The notes under the pieces were generated by a model that made no database searches, was not told the origin of the DNA, and saw nothing but the letters and a program-made list of their open reading frames with translations. Below, in pieces: positions 35,029 through 45,500 of a DNA stretch of 64,000 bases (within the stretch, counting starts at the first letter, position 1; each line of letters opens with the position of its first letter). A program made the translations under genes and the position numbers. The stretch spans positions 1 to 64,000 of the forward strand of contig NZ_ATXG01000007.1 in the NCBI RefSeq assembly GCF_000421565.1. Direction: 5' to 3'. Source of the stretch: Agromyces subbeticus DSM 16689. Its GTDB lineage: Bacteria > Actinomycetota > Actinomycetes > Actinomycetales > Microbacteriaceae.

Positions 35029-35505
35029 TCAGCTCGCGACGGCCACGATCGGCTCGTGGTGCACCGGGAACGCCACGGATGCCGCGATGAAGCACTTCTC
35101 GGAGGCCTCGGCGTGCAGCGACCGGGCGAGCTCGAGCATCGAGGCATCCGCCACCTCGACCTGCGGGCGGAGCATCGCCTCGACGAAGGCACCGCCGCCT
35201 CGGCCGTCCTCCTTCATGGTGCCCGTGGCCCGGTCGGTGTAGGCCCGAACGACGACGCCGTGGTTCGTCGCGACGTGCAGGTACGACAGCATGTGGCACT
35301 CGCTCAAGGCCGCGAGCAGCAACTCCTCGGGGTTCCAGCGTTCGCGGTCGCCGTGGAACGCACGGTCGCTCGAACCGGCGATCTCGTGCACCTTGCCCGC
35401 CGCGCGCACGACATGCGCGCGCCCGTAGGCGCGGTAGCCGCTCGTGCCGGTTCCGCGGTCGCCCTGCCAGTCGACCTCGATCTCGTATCGGTGTTCGCCG
35501 AGCAT
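35029..35505 (-). CDS. OsmC/Ohr-family peroxide-reducing protein
   Basis: The 158-residue protein has the OsmC fold with the two redox cysteines in LSECHMLSYL (about Cys72) and SEKCFIAASVAF (about Cys138). NPEELLLAALSECHM is the family motif. It probably reduces organic hydroperoxides with a dithiol donor. I chose ATG at 35505, which has GGAGGA just upstream; ATG at 35535 is also in frame. It is divergent from gabT, about 140 bp away. Confidence 0.88.
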   Translation of the reverse strand: MLGEHRYEIEVDWQGDRGTGTSGYRAYGRAHVVRAAGKVHEIAGSSDRAFHGDRERWNPEELLLAALSECHMLSYLHVATNHGVVVRAYTDRATGTMKEDGRGGGAFVEAMLRPQVEVADASMLELARSLHAEASEKCFIAASVAFPVHHEPIVAVAS

Positions 35506-35644
35506 GTCTCCTCCGATCGTGCGCGTTGTGCTCATCCGATTCTGCACCCGGCGGTGCCGCTCGTTCGCGCGCGCTCCCGGCCGGCCGGCGGCCCTCCTCA
35601 CTGCCGCAGCCGCCCCGGCCCGGCGGCGATAAGCTGAAGCCACC

Positions 35645-37021
35645 ATGACTGATACCCGCATCGACGCCCAGACAGCCGCCGCCCCGGTCTACACCGTGCC
35701 GCAGGAGCGCAAGATCGTGACCAGCATCCCCGGTCCGAAATCTCTGGAGCTGCAGGCCCGACGATCGAAGGTCGTCTCATCCGGCGTCTCCTCGGCCCTG
35801 CCCGTCTACATCGAGCGGGCCAACGGCGCGATCCTCGTCGACGTCGACGGCAACCAGTTCGTCGACTTCGGCGCCGGCATCGGCGTCACCACCGTCGGCC
35901 ACACCGAGCAGCGGGTCGTCGCGGCGGCTGCGAGCCAGTTGCAAGACGTCATCCACACCCTCTTCACCATCACCCCCTACGAGGAGTACGTGCGGGTCGC
36001 CGAACTGCTCGCCGAGCACACCCCCGGCAATTGGCCGAAGAAGAGCGTGCTCGTCAACTCGGGCGCCGAGGCCGTCGAGAACGGCGTGAAGATCGCCCGC
36101 AAGTTCACCGGTCGTCGCGCCGTCGCGGTGCTCGACCACGCATACCACGGCCGCACCAACCTCACGATGGCCATGAACTACAAAGCGATGCCGTATGCGA
36201 CCGGCTTCGGCCCACTCGCCGGCGACGTCTACCACGCACCGAGCTCCTACCCCTACCGCGACGGCCTGTCGGGCGCCGATGCCGCGGCCCGCACCATCGC
36301 CTATCTCGAGAAAGTGGTCGGAGCGAGCGACCTCGCCTGCCTCGTCGTCGAGCCCATCCAGGGTGAAGGTGGCTTCATGGTTCCCGCAGAGGGGTTCCTG
36401 CCCACGCTGCAGACGTGGTGCACCGAGCACGGCGTCGTCATGATCGCCGATGAGATCCAGTCCGGCATGGCCCGCACCGGGCGCTACTACGCGAGCGAGC
36501 ACTTCGGCTGGGAGCCCGACCTCGTGCTCTCGGCGAAGGGAATCGCGGGCGGCCTGCCCCTCGCGGCCGTCACCGGCCGGGCCGAGATCATGGACGCGTC
36601 GCAGCCCGGCGGGCTCGGCGGCACTTTTGGCGGCAACCCCGTCGCCTGCGCGGCCGCGATCGCGGTGTTCGAATCCATCGAAGAGAACGACCTGCTCGCC
36701 GAAGCCGGCCGCATCGAGGCGACACTTCGCGCAGGCCTCGAGAAACTCGCCCAGCGCTACGACATCATCGGCGAGATCCGCGGCAGGGGCGCGATGATCG
36801 CGATCGAGCTCGTGCAGCCGGGCACCGCCGAGTCCACGAAGGCACCCAACGCCGATGCCGTCACCGCTCTCGTGGCCTATGCAGCCCAGCACGGCGTGCT
36901 CTTCCTCAGCGCCGGCACCTCCGGCAACGTGCTGCGGTTCCTGCCGAGCCTCGCGGTCAGCGATGCGCTCATCGAAGACGGGCTCCGCGTGCTCGACGAC
37001 GCCCTCGCATCGCTCGGATAA
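35645..37021 (+). CDS. gabT: 4-aminobutyrate aminotransferase
   Basis: A 458-residue class III aminotransferase that moves the amino group of GABA to 2-oxoglutarate, giving succinate semialdehyde. The PLP site has NSGAEAVENGVK (about 138-149), ADEIQSGMARTGR with the cofactor Asp (about 269) and Lys298 in SAKGIAGGLP. The start lies 9 nt after TAAGCT, so the leader is at most very short. It is followed after 5 bp by an asparaginase-family gene. It sits next to a polyamine importer, and an aldehyde dehydrogenase and second aminotransferase lie at 60-64 kb, fitting putrescine-to-GABA-to-succinate breakdown. Confidence 0.92.
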   Translation: MTDTRIDAQTAAAPVYTVPQERKIVTSIPGPKSLELQARRSKVVSSGVSSALPVYIERANGAILVDVDGNQFVDFGAGIGVTTVGHTEQRVVAAAASQLQDVIHTLFTITPYEEYVRVAELLAEHTPGNWPKKSVLVNSGAEAVENGVKIARKFTGRRAVAVLDHAYHGRTNLTMAMNYKAMPYATGFGPLAGDVYHAPSSYPYRDGLSGADAAARTIAYLEKVVGASDLACLVVEPIQGEGGFMVPAEGFLPTLQTWCTEHGVVMIADEIQSGMARTGRYYASEHFGWEPDLVLSAKGIAGGLPLAAVTGRAEIMDASQPGGLGGTFGGNPVACAAAIAVFESIEENDLLAEAGRIEATLRAGLEKLAQRYDIIGEIRGRGAMIAIELVQPGTAESTKAPNADAVTALVAYAAQHGVLFLSAGTSGNVLRFLPSLAVSDALIEDGLRVLDDALASLG

Positions 37022-37026
37022 GACAG

Positions 37027-38016
37027 GTGGCCGGCACATTCTCAGTATCTGACGCCGTCGAACTCGCCGTGGTCGAGCGCAGTGGTTTCATCGAGTCCCG
37101 GCACGCGGGTTCCGCCGTCGTGCTCTCCCCCGAGGGCGAGGTGCTGCGCTCGCTCGGCGACGTGGCGAGCCCCATCTTCCCCCGATCCTGCCTGAAGCCG
37201 TTCCAGGCGGTCGCCATCATGACCTCGGGCGTCTCGCTTCGCGGCGAAGATGCGGCGATCGCGACGGCCAGCCACTCGGGCACCGCCGCGCACGTCGCAC
37301 TCGTGCGGAGCCTCCTCGCCCGGCATTCGCTGCCCGAGTCGGCGCTGGGCTGCCCGCCCGCAGCGCCGTCCGACCAGGCGGCACGCGAACAGCTCATCCG
37401 CTCGGGCGGCGCCCGCGAGCGCGTCTACATGAACTGCTCGGGCAAGCACTCGGCGATGCTCCTCGCGTGCGTCGCGAACGAGTGGCCGCTCGAGGGCTAC
37501 CTCGACCCCGAGCACCCGCTGCAGAAGCGCGTGCTCGACGTGATCGAGCGGTTCACGGGCGAGCGGCCGGCCGCCACCGCGGTCGACGGATGCGGCGCGC
37601 CCGTGCACGCCATCAGCCTCAACGGGCTCGCGCGCGGCATCCAGAAGATCACGACCGCGGCGCCCGGTTCGCCGTTCGCGCTCTACCGCGAGGCGGCGGC
37701 GCTCACCGAGGCGGTGCGCGAGCACGCCTGGGCGGTCGGCGGCCCCGGTCAACCCGACACGATCGCCGTCGAGCGACTCGGCGTGTTCGCCAAGGTCGGT
37801 GCAGAAGGCGTCATGGTCATGTCTGCGCCCGACGGCACAACGGTCGCGCTCAAGGTGCTCGACGGGTCGTCACGCGCGTCGACGATCATCGCGTTGCGCC
37901 TGCTCGCGCAGGCCGGAGCGATCGACGATCACGCGATCGATGCCGTGCAGACCGAGCTCGACCTCTGGGTCATGGGCGGCGAGCGGCGCGTCGGTTCGAT
38001 CCGCGCGACCATCTGA
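37027..38016 (+). CDS. asparaginase II family protein
   Basis: A 329-residue member of the thermolabile (Rhizobium etli-type) asparaginase family. AVVERSGFIESRHAGSAVVL opens the protein; IATASHSG (about 79-86), MNCSGKHSAML (about 136-146) and VDGCGAPVHAISL (about 185-197) carry the conserved Ser, Lys, Cys and His residues. It would hydrolyse asparagine or a related amide. GTG at 37027 lies 5 bp after the gabT stop, so the two are co-transcribed. In this setting a gamma-glutamyl- or other amide from polyamine/GABA metabolism is a possible substrate (inference). Confidence 0.88.
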   Translation: MAGTFSVSDAVELAVVERSGFIESRHAGSAVVLSPEGEVLRSLGDVASPIFPRSCLKPFQAVAIMTSGVSLRGEDAAIATASHSGTAAHVALVRSLLARHSLPESALGCPPAAPSDQAAREQLIRSGGARERVYMNCSGKHSAMLLACVANEWPLEGYLDPEHPLQKRVLDVIERFTGERPAATAVDGCGAPVHAISLNGLARGIQKITTAAPGSPFALYREAAALTEAVREHAWAVGGPGQPDTIAVERLGVFAKVGAEGVMVMSAPDGTTVALKVLDGSSRASTIIALRLLAQAGAIDDHAIDAVQTELDLWVMGGERRVGSIRATI

Positions 38017-38091
38017 GGCATGAGGCGCGCCTGACGGACGCCGGCCCACGCTGCACACCTGACGGAGGTCGGCGTGACGCAGCCGGTCAGT

Positions 38092-38127
38092 CGGATGCCG
38101 CGTCGAGGTCGCTCGACGCGGCATCCG
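38092..38127. terminator. strong bidirectional stem-loop terminator
   Basis: CGGATGCCGCGTCGAG (38092-38107) and CTCGACGCGGCATCCG (38112-38127) are perfectly complementary over 16 bp with a 4-nt GTCG loop. It separates the convergent asparaginase and potC genes. Confidence 0.85.
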
Positions 38128-38144
38128 CTGCTAGTGCGGTCGAT

Positions 38145-39044
38145 TCAGCCGATCCGGGCGAGTCGCTTCGCTCGCGCGGTGCGCGAGACCTGCGCGACGA
38201 TCAAGAGCACGAGGGCGAAGAGGAACACCGCCGAGGCGATGACGTTCGCCTCGGCCGGGATGCCCCTCGACGCCGAGATGTAGACGTACTTCGGGAACGT
38301 CGAGACCGAGCCCGAGTTGAAGTTCGTGATGATGAAGTCGTCGAAGCTCAGCGCGAACGAGAGCAGCGCGGCGGCGACGATGCCCGGCAACAGGAGCGGG
38401 AACGTCACCCGCCAGAACACCTGCGCCGGCGAGCCGTAGAGGTCGCGACCGGCCTCTTCGAGGGCGGGGTCGAGGCTCGCGACACGCGCCTTGACGGTGA
38501 CCACCACGAAGCTGATGCAGAACATCGTGTGCGCGATGATGATCGTCGTCATGTCTTTCGCGACGCCGACCGCGAGGAACTGCGCGGCGAGGCCGGCACC
38601 GAGCACGACCTCTGGCGTCGCCATCGGGAGGAAGAGCAACAGGCTGATCGCGCCGCGGGCACGGAACCGGTAGCGCACGAGCGCGATTGCGATCATGGTG
38701 CCGAGCGTCGTTGCGAGCACGGTCGCCGCGAGTCCCACGACGACGCTGTTGCCGAACGCCTCGCAGACCGCGCCGCCCTCGACGTTGCAGACGTTCAGCC
38801 ACTTGTCGAAGGTGAACCCGCGCCACGCGATGTTCGACTTGACCGAGTCATTGAACGAGAACACGAAGGTGTAGGCGATCGGGATGAGCAGGAACACGAA
38901 CGCGATCACGGTGTACACGGGCAGCAGCCAGTCGCCGAGACCGACGCGACCACGGCGCGGCGTGCGAAGAACGCGCTGCTGCGGTTGCTGCTCGCTCTCG
39001 ACGAGGCCGCCGAGCACGGCGCCCGCCTGGGCTTCTCCGCTCAC
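38145..39044 (-). CDS. potC: polyamine ABC importer permease, PotC type
   Basis: A 299-residue permease with six transmembrane segments. FVFSFNDSVKSNIAWRGFT early in the protein is typical of PotC, and the EAA loop LEEAGRDLYGSPAQVFWRVT lies at about 182-201. The GTG start at 39044 overlaps the potB stop (GTGA). It is the last gene of the potD-potA-potB-potC operon, ending at a strong terminator. Substrate putrescine or spermidine by family and neighbours. Confidence 0.9.
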   Translation of the reverse strand: MSGEAQAGAVLGGLVESEQQPQQRVLRTPRRGRVGLGDWLLPVYTVIAFVFLLIPIAYTFVFSFNDSVKSNIAWRGFTFDKWLNVCNVEGGAVCEAFGNSVVVGLAATVLATTLGTMIAIALVRYRFRARGAISLLLFLPMATPEVVLGAGLAAQFLAVGVAKDMTTIIIAHTMFCISFVVVTVKARVASLDPALEEAGRDLYGSPAQVFWRVTFPLLLPGIVAAALLSFALSFDDFIITNFNSGSVSTFPKYVYISASRGIPAEANVIASAVFLFALVLLIVAQVSRTARAKRLARIG

Positions 39045-39952
39045 AGCAGGTCCTCCGTTCCGGCTCGCTTGACGTACAGGCCGACGAGCACGAGGATCGC
39101 GGCCATGAGGATGATCGAGAGCGCCGCGGCCGCCGGATAGTTCAGCAGCACGAGGAAGTTCGCCTCGATCACGTTGCCCATCATCTGCGTATCGGTGCCG
39201 CCCAGGAAGTCTCGGCTCGCATTCACGTAGTCGCCCGCCGCGGGGATGAAGGTCAGCAGTGTGCCGGCGACGATGCCCGGCATCGACAGCGGCACCGTGA
39301 CCTTGCGGAAGACGGTGAACGGGCCGGCGTACAGGTCGCCACCCGCCTCGAGGTACCGCAGGTCGAGGCGTTCGAGTGTCGTGTACAGCGGCAGGGTCAT
39401 GAAGGGGATGAAGTTGTAGGTCAGGCCGAAGATCACGGCGAACGGCGTGCCCGTGAAGTGGGCATCTGGTGCCATCAGCGAGAGCGCCTTGAGCGAGGTG
39501 ATGACGAACGACTCGTCGGACAGGATCTGCTTCCATGCGAGCGTGCGCAGCAGGAAGCTGATGAAGAAGGGGGCGATCACGAGCACGAGCATGAGCGCCT
39601 GCAGCATCGGCCAGCGCCGCGCCTTGACGCCGATGAAGTATGCGAGCGGGTAGCTGAAGAGCAGTGCCAGCACCGTGGCAGCGAGCGCGTAGCCGAAGGA
39701 GCGCATGATATGCGGCAGATAGCTCTGCACCACGGTGACGTAGTTCTGCCAGTTGAACGCGTAGTCGAACTGGCCGATGTCACCGAACTCGCGCGGCGCC
39801 TGCAGGGAGGTCAGCAGCAACGAGACGAGCGGCGCGAGGAAGAACAGCATCAGGTAGGCGATGCCGGGCAGCAGGAGCAGGAGTGCGATCCTGCTGTGCC
39901 GCTTCGGAGCCTGCGGCACGGCTTCCGCGGTCTGGAAGGCGGCGAAGGCCAT
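39041..39952 (-). CDS. potB: polyamine ABC importer permease, PotB type
   Basis: A 303-residue permease with six hydrophobic segments. VLVIAPFFISFLLRTLAWKQIL is a conserved PotB segment, and the EAA loop EAGGDLYAGPFTVFRKVTVP (about 212-231) contacts the ATPase. It starts 2 bp after the potA stop and overlaps potC by 4 nt. Confidence 0.92.
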   Translation of the reverse strand: MAFAAFQTAEAVPQAPKRHSRIALLLLLPGIAYLMLFFLAPLVSLLLTSLQAPREFGDIGQFDYAFNWQNYVTVVQSYLPHIMRSFGYALAATVLALLFSYPLAYFIGVKARRWPMLQALMLVLVIAPFFISFLLRTLAWKQILSDESFVITSLKALSLMAPDAHFTGTPFAVIFGLTYNFIPFMTLPLYTTLERLDLRYLEAGGDLYAGPFTVFRKVTVPLSMPGIVAGTLLTFIPAAGDYVNASRDFLGGTDTQMMGNVIEANFLVLLNYPAAAALSIILMAAILVLVGLYVKRAGTEDLL

Positions 39953-39954
39953 CG

Positions 39955-41154
39955 TCAGTGCTCCTCGAGTTCCGCGACCAGCGCGTCACGGCGCTGCGCG
40001 GCAATCGAACGCGTGTCGTCGTCGGCCGCGAACCGAACCGGCTCGGTGGCTTCGTCATCGAGGCCGAATCCGTGTTCGACCTGCCACGAGACCCACACCT
40101 CGGCCCCCTCGGCCGCCACCGGGCCCGAACCGATGTTCTGTGCGAAGACCGTGATCGTGCTCATGCCGGGAACGGCGACGAGGTACTGCGTGCTCACTCC
40201 CGAGAACGAGACGTCGATGACTCTGCCTGGGCCGATGAGATTGCGATCGGATGCCTCGGCGGGTGCGTCGCGATGCAGCGTGACCTTCTCGGGGCGCACC
40301 CCGATCGTGACCTGCCCCTGGTGACGCCGAGCCCGTGCGGTTGGCACGGTGAGACGCGTTCCGGCGACGTCGACGGCGATCGCGGCATCCGTCGACCCCG
40401 CCACCGCACCCGTGAACAGGTTGGACTGCCCGAGGAAGTTCGCGACGAAGGCCGTGCGCGGCAGCTCGTAGAGCTCGGCCGGAGCACCCATCTGCTCGAT
40501 GGCGCCCTTGTTCATGACCGCGACCGTGTCGGCCATGGTCATGGCCTCCTCCTGGTCGTGCGTGACGTGCAGGAAAGTGAGCCCGACCTCCTCTTGGATC
40601 GTCTTCAACTCGAGCTGCATCTGCCGGCGGAGCTTCAGGTCGAGTGCACCGAGCGGCTCGTCGAGCAGGAGGAGTGCCGGGCGGTTCACGATCGCCCTCG
40701 CGAGGGCGACCCGTTGCTGTTGCCCGCCCGAGAGCTGTGCCGGGCGGCGCTGGGCGAGGTGGTCGAGCTCGACGAGACGCAGCGCCTCGTGGGCGCGCCC
40801 CAGGGCGTCGTCGATGCGCCGCCGCTTCAGCCCGAAGGCCACGTTCTCGAGCACCGACATGTGCGGGAACAGGGCATAGCTCTGGAACACCGTGTTGACC
40901 GGTCGCTCATGGGACTTCGTGTCGGTGACGTCGCGGCCGCCGATGAGGATGCGTCCGCGCGTCGGCTCTTCGAGGCCGGCGACGAGACGGAGCGTGGTGG
41001 TCTTACCGCACCCCGAGGGCCCGAGCAGGGCGAAGAAGGAACCGGCCGGGATCGTGAGGTCGAGCTCCTCGATCGCGGTGAAGCCGGGGAATCGCTTCTG
41101 GATGCCGACGAGCTCGAGATCTGCGCCGCGTTCGGCGAACTCGCGAACCGACAT
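39955..41154 (-). CDS. potA: polyamine ABC importer ATPase, PotA type
   Basis: A 399-residue ATPase that powers the PotBCD importer. Walker A is GPSGCGKTT (about 46-54), the Q-loop is FQSYALFPH, the signature is LSGGQQQRVALARA and Walker B is LLLLDEPLGALD, followed by the switch His in HVTHDQEEA. A C-terminal TOBE domain of about 150 residues completes it. ATG at 41154 comes 1 nt after the potD stop; a GTG at 41163 that overlaps potD is an alternative. Confidence 0.94.
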   Translation of the reverse strand: MSVREFAERGADLELVGIQKRFPGFTAIEELDLTIPAGSFFALLGPSGCGKTTTLRLVAGLEEPTRGRILIGGRDVTDTKSHERPVNTVFQSYALFPHMSVLENVAFGLKRRRIDDALGRAHEALRLVELDHLAQRRPAQLSGGQQQRVALARAIVNRPALLLLDEPLGALDLKLRRQMQLELKTIQEEVGLTFLHVTHDQEEAMTMADTVAVMNKGAIEQMGAPAELYELPRTAFVANFLGQSNLFTGAVAGSTDAAIAVDVAGTRLTVPTARARRHQGQVTIGVRPEKVTLHRDAPAEASDRNLIGPGRVIDVSFSGVSTQYLVAVPGMSTITVFAQNIGSGPVAAEGAEVWVSWQVEHGFGLDDEATEPVRFAADDDTRSIAAQRRDALVAELEEH

Positions 41155-41155
41155 C

Positions 41156-42370
41156 TCAGGCACCCAGCAGGATGCTCTGGAACTCAGCCTGGTACTTCTG
41201 CTCCTCGGCGCCGTCGAGGGAACGGAAGATGTGGGCGGTCGAGAGGGTCTCGGCGTTGGGGAAGATCAGCTGGTTCTCGGCGAGTTCGGGGTCGATCGCG
41301 GCGGCTGCCTCCTTGGCGCCGACGACCGGCGTGATGAAGTTCACCCAGGCCGCGACCTCGGCTGCGACCTCGGGCTCGTAGTAGTAGTTCATGAGGGCCT
41401 CGGCGTTCGCCTTGCGCGGCGAGCCGATCGGCACGAGGAAGTTGTCGTTCCAGAGCGTGCCGCCCGCCGTGGGAATGGCGAACTGCCACTTGTCGCCGGC
41501 CTCGGCGTTGATGACCGTGATGTCGCCCGACCAGCAGATCGCGGCGAGCGTGTCTTCGCTCTTGAGGTCTTCGAGGTAGGAGTTGCCCTTGATGTTGCGC
41601 ACCTGGCCGTCGGCGACCTGCTTGCGGAGCACGTCGATGCCCGCGGTGAAGTCGTCGTCGCCCCAATCGCCGGCGATGTCGACGCCGTTCTGCAGCATGA
41701 TGAGGCCCATGGTGTCGCGCATCTCGGAGAGCACGCCGACGCGCCCCTTGAGGTCGGAGTTCCAGAGGTCTTCGACGGACTCAAGGCCGCCCGGGATCGC
41801 CTCGGTGTTCCAGCAGATGCCGGCGAAGCCGCCCTGCCACGGAACCGAGTACTCGCGCCCCTTGTCGAAGTCGGGTTCGAGCAGGGCGGGGTTGAGGTTG
41901 GCGAGGTTCGGGATGTTGTCGTGGTTCAGTTTCTGCGCGTAGCCGAAGCGGATCCACCGGGCGATCATCCAGTCGGTGAGCACGGCCGTATCTGCGCCGA
42001 TGTCCTGGCCGAGCGCGAGCTGGTCTTTGACCTTGCCGTAGTAGGTGTTGTTGTCGTCGACTGCGACCTCGTAGTTGACCGTGATGCCGGTCTCTTCGGT
42101 GAAGCGCTCGAGTGTCGGGTAGGCGCCACTGTCGTCTTCATCGATGTACGCCGCCCAGTTCGCCCAGTTGAGGGTCTTGTCTTCGGCGGAGGTATCGGCG
42201 GCCGGTTTCGGTTTTCCCTGCGCGCCGCCGGTCGAACAGGCGGCGAGCGCGAGTGCCGTTGCCCCGGCACCTGCCCCGGCGAGCAGCGCTCGGCGATTCA
42301 GCTGCGAGTTGCGGGCCTGCGCGATGAGAGCTCGGATCATCGGATCCTGGGGAAGGGGGCGTCGGCTCAC
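41156..42370 (-). CDS. potD: polyamine-binding lipoprotein, PotD/PotF type
   Basis: A 404-residue solute-binding protein. The N terminus combines twin arginines (NRRALLAG) with a lipobox ALAACS, so Tat export with lipid attachment is possible. The mature part has LNWANWAAYIDEDDSG, GADTAVLTDWMIARWI, VPWQGGFAGICWNTEAI and IGSPRKANAEALMNYYYEPE, the PotD pattern. GTG at 42370 has GGAG about 9 nt upstream; an ATG 10 codons downstream is possible. It is the first gene of the potDABC operon; the 150-bp gap upstream should hold its promoter, but I see no convincing -35/-10 pair. Confidence 0.9.
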   Translation of the reverse strand: MSRRPLPQDPMIRALIAQARNSQLNRRALLAGAGAGATALALAACSTGGAQGKPKPAADTSAEDKTLNWANWAAYIDEDDSGAYPTLERFTEETGITVNYEVAVDDNNTYYGKVKDQLALGQDIGADTAVLTDWMIARWIRFGYAQKLNHDNIPNLANLNPALLEPDFDKGREYSVPWQGGFAGICWNTEAIPGGLESVEDLWNSDLKGRVGVLSEMRDTMGLIMLQNGVDIAGDWGDDDFTAGIDVLRKQVADGQVRNIKGNSYLEDLKSEDTLAAICWSGDITVINAEAGDKWQFAIPTAGGTLWNDNFLVPIGSPRKANAEALMNYYYEPEVAAEVAAWVNFITPVVGAKEAAAAIDPELAENQLIFPNAETLSTAHIFRSLDGAEEQKYQAEFQSILLGA

Positions 42371-42520
42371 GGTGGGACTCCGTTCGGGTTTGCTGCGGTG
42401 CAAGGGTGGGAAGATACTGACACACTGGCGGTCAGATTTCACTCGATGATGTCCGAATCGTTAATTTCTGCGAACATCTCGTTCGGAATCAGCACCTGCA
42501 GCGGCATTCAGCCAACGATT

Positions 42521-45500
42521 TCATTGGTCGGAGCGGTTCGGCCAGACCGCCCGGACCACCGCCCGCGCGGGCTCGATGACCCAGCACTGCGCAGGATCGT
42601 CGTCGAGGAGCGGCGGCAGATCTCTGGTTCGCACGAGGGCACGGTATTCGGCGGCACCGCCATGCACCACCATGATCGCCTCCTCGCGGAGAGCAGCAGC
42701 CAGCGACCAACTCGCTGCCCACGCTTCACTGTCGCCGACGATCACCGGTGACGGAGCGCCGTCGGCCGGCCGCGCTGCCAGCGCAGACCGCACGGCGGCC
42801 TCGCCGCCCGCCGTCAACACGTGCGCAGCGCGGCCGATCTTCATGAGCGAGGCTGCTGCTGCTCGCGGCGATGCCGTGGCGATCGCGTACGGTCGCTCCG
42901 CCTGGAGGTGGAGCTCGGGCACTGGCGGCAGCGCCCGGGCGGCGACCGCCTCGGTGTGCACGAGCTGCACCCTGGCGTCTCGCCACTGGCCGGCGCCCGG
43001 TGCGTCGGTCGAGCGCCAGAGTTCGCCGCGACCGCCCGACTGCACGAGGTCGGACCGGGTCGCGTGGCGCAGCAGCAGGCGTGAGCCGAAACCGTCGCGA
43101 AGCGCTGCGCCGAGGCCGTGCAGCCGGGTCGCCGACGCCGCGACGGCGAGCCCGCTCGCGCGCCCTTCACGGAGGATCGTCTCGATGGCTTCGAGCGCGG
43201 CATGCCGGTAGTCATCGGGCCATGCGCGGAAGCGCGCGTCGAGGTCGTCGATCAGGATCACCCGCCCGGGAGCATCCCCACGTCGAAGCGCGGCTTGTAC
43301 CTCGAGGATCGAGTCCCAGACCGCGCTCCTCGGGCCGTCGACGCTGATCACCCCGCCCGGGCCGAAGGCCTCCGACGCGGCGCGCGCGATCGACGCGAGC
43401 GCGGTGCTGCGCCCGCTGCCCGGCTCCCCGATCACGAGCAGTCCGCCGTCACTCCGCGGCGACCAGCGCGCGACACTGCGCCGCTGGAGCTCGGGTTCGT
43501 CGAGCACGCCGATCGCGAGCCCCTCGGCAGCAGGCTGCTGCGCGAATGCGCGCCCGCCCGAGGCCTGCGCTCCGTCAAGAGCCGCAACGCGTGCGCGGGT
43601 CGCGAGCGCGGTGACGTCGCCGGCCGTGATGCGTGTCGGCAGCGGGTCGAGCCAGGTTCGGCGTGCTCGGTCGACTCCGGCCGCCGCCGACGCGATCGCC
43701 GCGATCGTCGCCGGTTCCGCCATCGCCGACTGGAAGAGCTCGGGGCTGCCGTCGCCCCGATCGATGACCCCCCTTCCCGGCGAATCCGACCGGATCTCCG
43801 CGGCCAGCGGACTGGCGACCACGGCTTCGCTGTCGGCTCGCTGCATGACCCTGAGCGACACCCGGATCGCGCAGTTGGCGGTGACCTGTTCGCGCACGAC
43901 ACCGTTGGGTCGCTGCGACGCGAGCACGAGGTGCATTCCCAGCGACCGCCCTCTCGCAGCGATATCGGCGACGATCGCCCCGATGTCGGGAAAGCGCTCG
44001 ATCATCGCCTGGAACTCGTCGATGACGATGACCAGGCGCGCCAGGTCGACGTCGGCGGCCAGCTCGGCGATGTCGCGGGCGGCCGCTTTGGCGAGCACTG
44101 CCTCGCGGTACCTGAGTTCTGCACGCAGGCTCGACACCGCCCGCTCGGCCTCGGCCTCGTCGAGGTCCGTCACGATGCCCGTGACGTGCGGAAGGTCGCG
44201 GATCGGCTCGAATGCCGCTCCGCCCTTGAAGTCGATCAACAGGAACGAGACGGCGGTCGGCCGGTAGGCGGCCGCGAGCGCGACGAGCCAGGCGAGCAGG
44301 AACTCGCTCTTGCCACTGCCCGTGGTGCCGGCGACGAGGGCATGCGGCCCACCGCGCACGAGATCGAGTTCGAGCACTCCGCCGACGACGGCGCCGACGG
44401 CCACGACGAGACTCGAGCGACCGCGATGTGCGACCGCGGGCCTGGGCAGGTCGGCGAGCCCCACGCGACTCGGCAATTGCGTCGATCGATCGCCGAGACC
44501 GGCGCGCGCGGCCGCGAGCCCGGCCGCTCGGGCCCAGCTCGCCGCCTCAGCCGTGCCGATGAGCGACGGCGAGAACGTCTCGTCGGGCGCGCCGTCGCGC
44601 CGTCGGAGCGTCGCCGTATCAGGTGACTCGAGCGTCACGATGGTCGCGAGCCCCGGCGGCAAGTCGGCTGGCGCGGATGCGACCGCGACGAGCGCGAACG
44701 GTCGGTCGGGCGCCCGCGCACCGGCAGCAGCGGCATGCTCACCCCGAGTGTCGCCGCGAGCCGGAGCGCTCCCGTCGGCGCGTGCCGGGTCGACGGCGCT
44801 GTCGAGCGCCCCGGCTCCACCCGCTCGGCCTCCGCGGTCGATCACGCACAGTGCTCGCCCCGCCGGCCCGCGGCGATGCGGCAGCGCCTGCAGCCATGCC
44901 CAGTGCCCGTCGCCGTCGTGTGCGGGCCCTTCGATCGCGAAGCTCTTCGGACTCGCGAGGTGCGCGAACTGCACGATCGCAGCGCGGGCGGCGGCGCGCG
45001 CCAGCACGAGGTCACCCGTGAACCCGACGCCCGCCCTCGAATCGACGACGATCGGCGCGTCGCGGAGCAGCCTCGCACGAAGCAGCAATTCGCGATCGAC
45101 CGCGTCGACTGCACTGCCATCGACGCGGAGGATGCTCGCCCTGACCCCTCGCCCGAGCACGATCGGTGACGGCTCCTCGTCACGCCAAGCCGCGTGATCC
45201 CCGCTCTCGAGCACCAGTCTCGGCGACGGCGACCTCCGCCATGCCGCCTGCCGCTCGAGCGCATGGCGCTGCTCGACCTCAGCCTCGAGCTCCTCGAGCC
45301 GGAGCTGTCGTTCGAGCCCCGTCTTTCGACGTTGTCGACGGGCCGAGCGTCTCGAGTCGAGCATCGACGCGATCGCGACGAGTGGGCCGAGCACGGCGAA
45401 GAGCAGAGAGAACGGTGAACCGGTGATCGCCCACAAGCCGAGTGCGCCGACCACCGGCGCGAGCGACGCCAGCAGGGGAAACCCGGCACGCGGCAGATCT

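Noticed and set aside
42371..42520. A polyamine riboswitch or clear promoter before potD
   Set aside because: The 150-bp gap is AT-richer and has short inverted repeats (CGAAC/GTTCG), but no known riboswitch pattern and no convincing -35/-10 pair.
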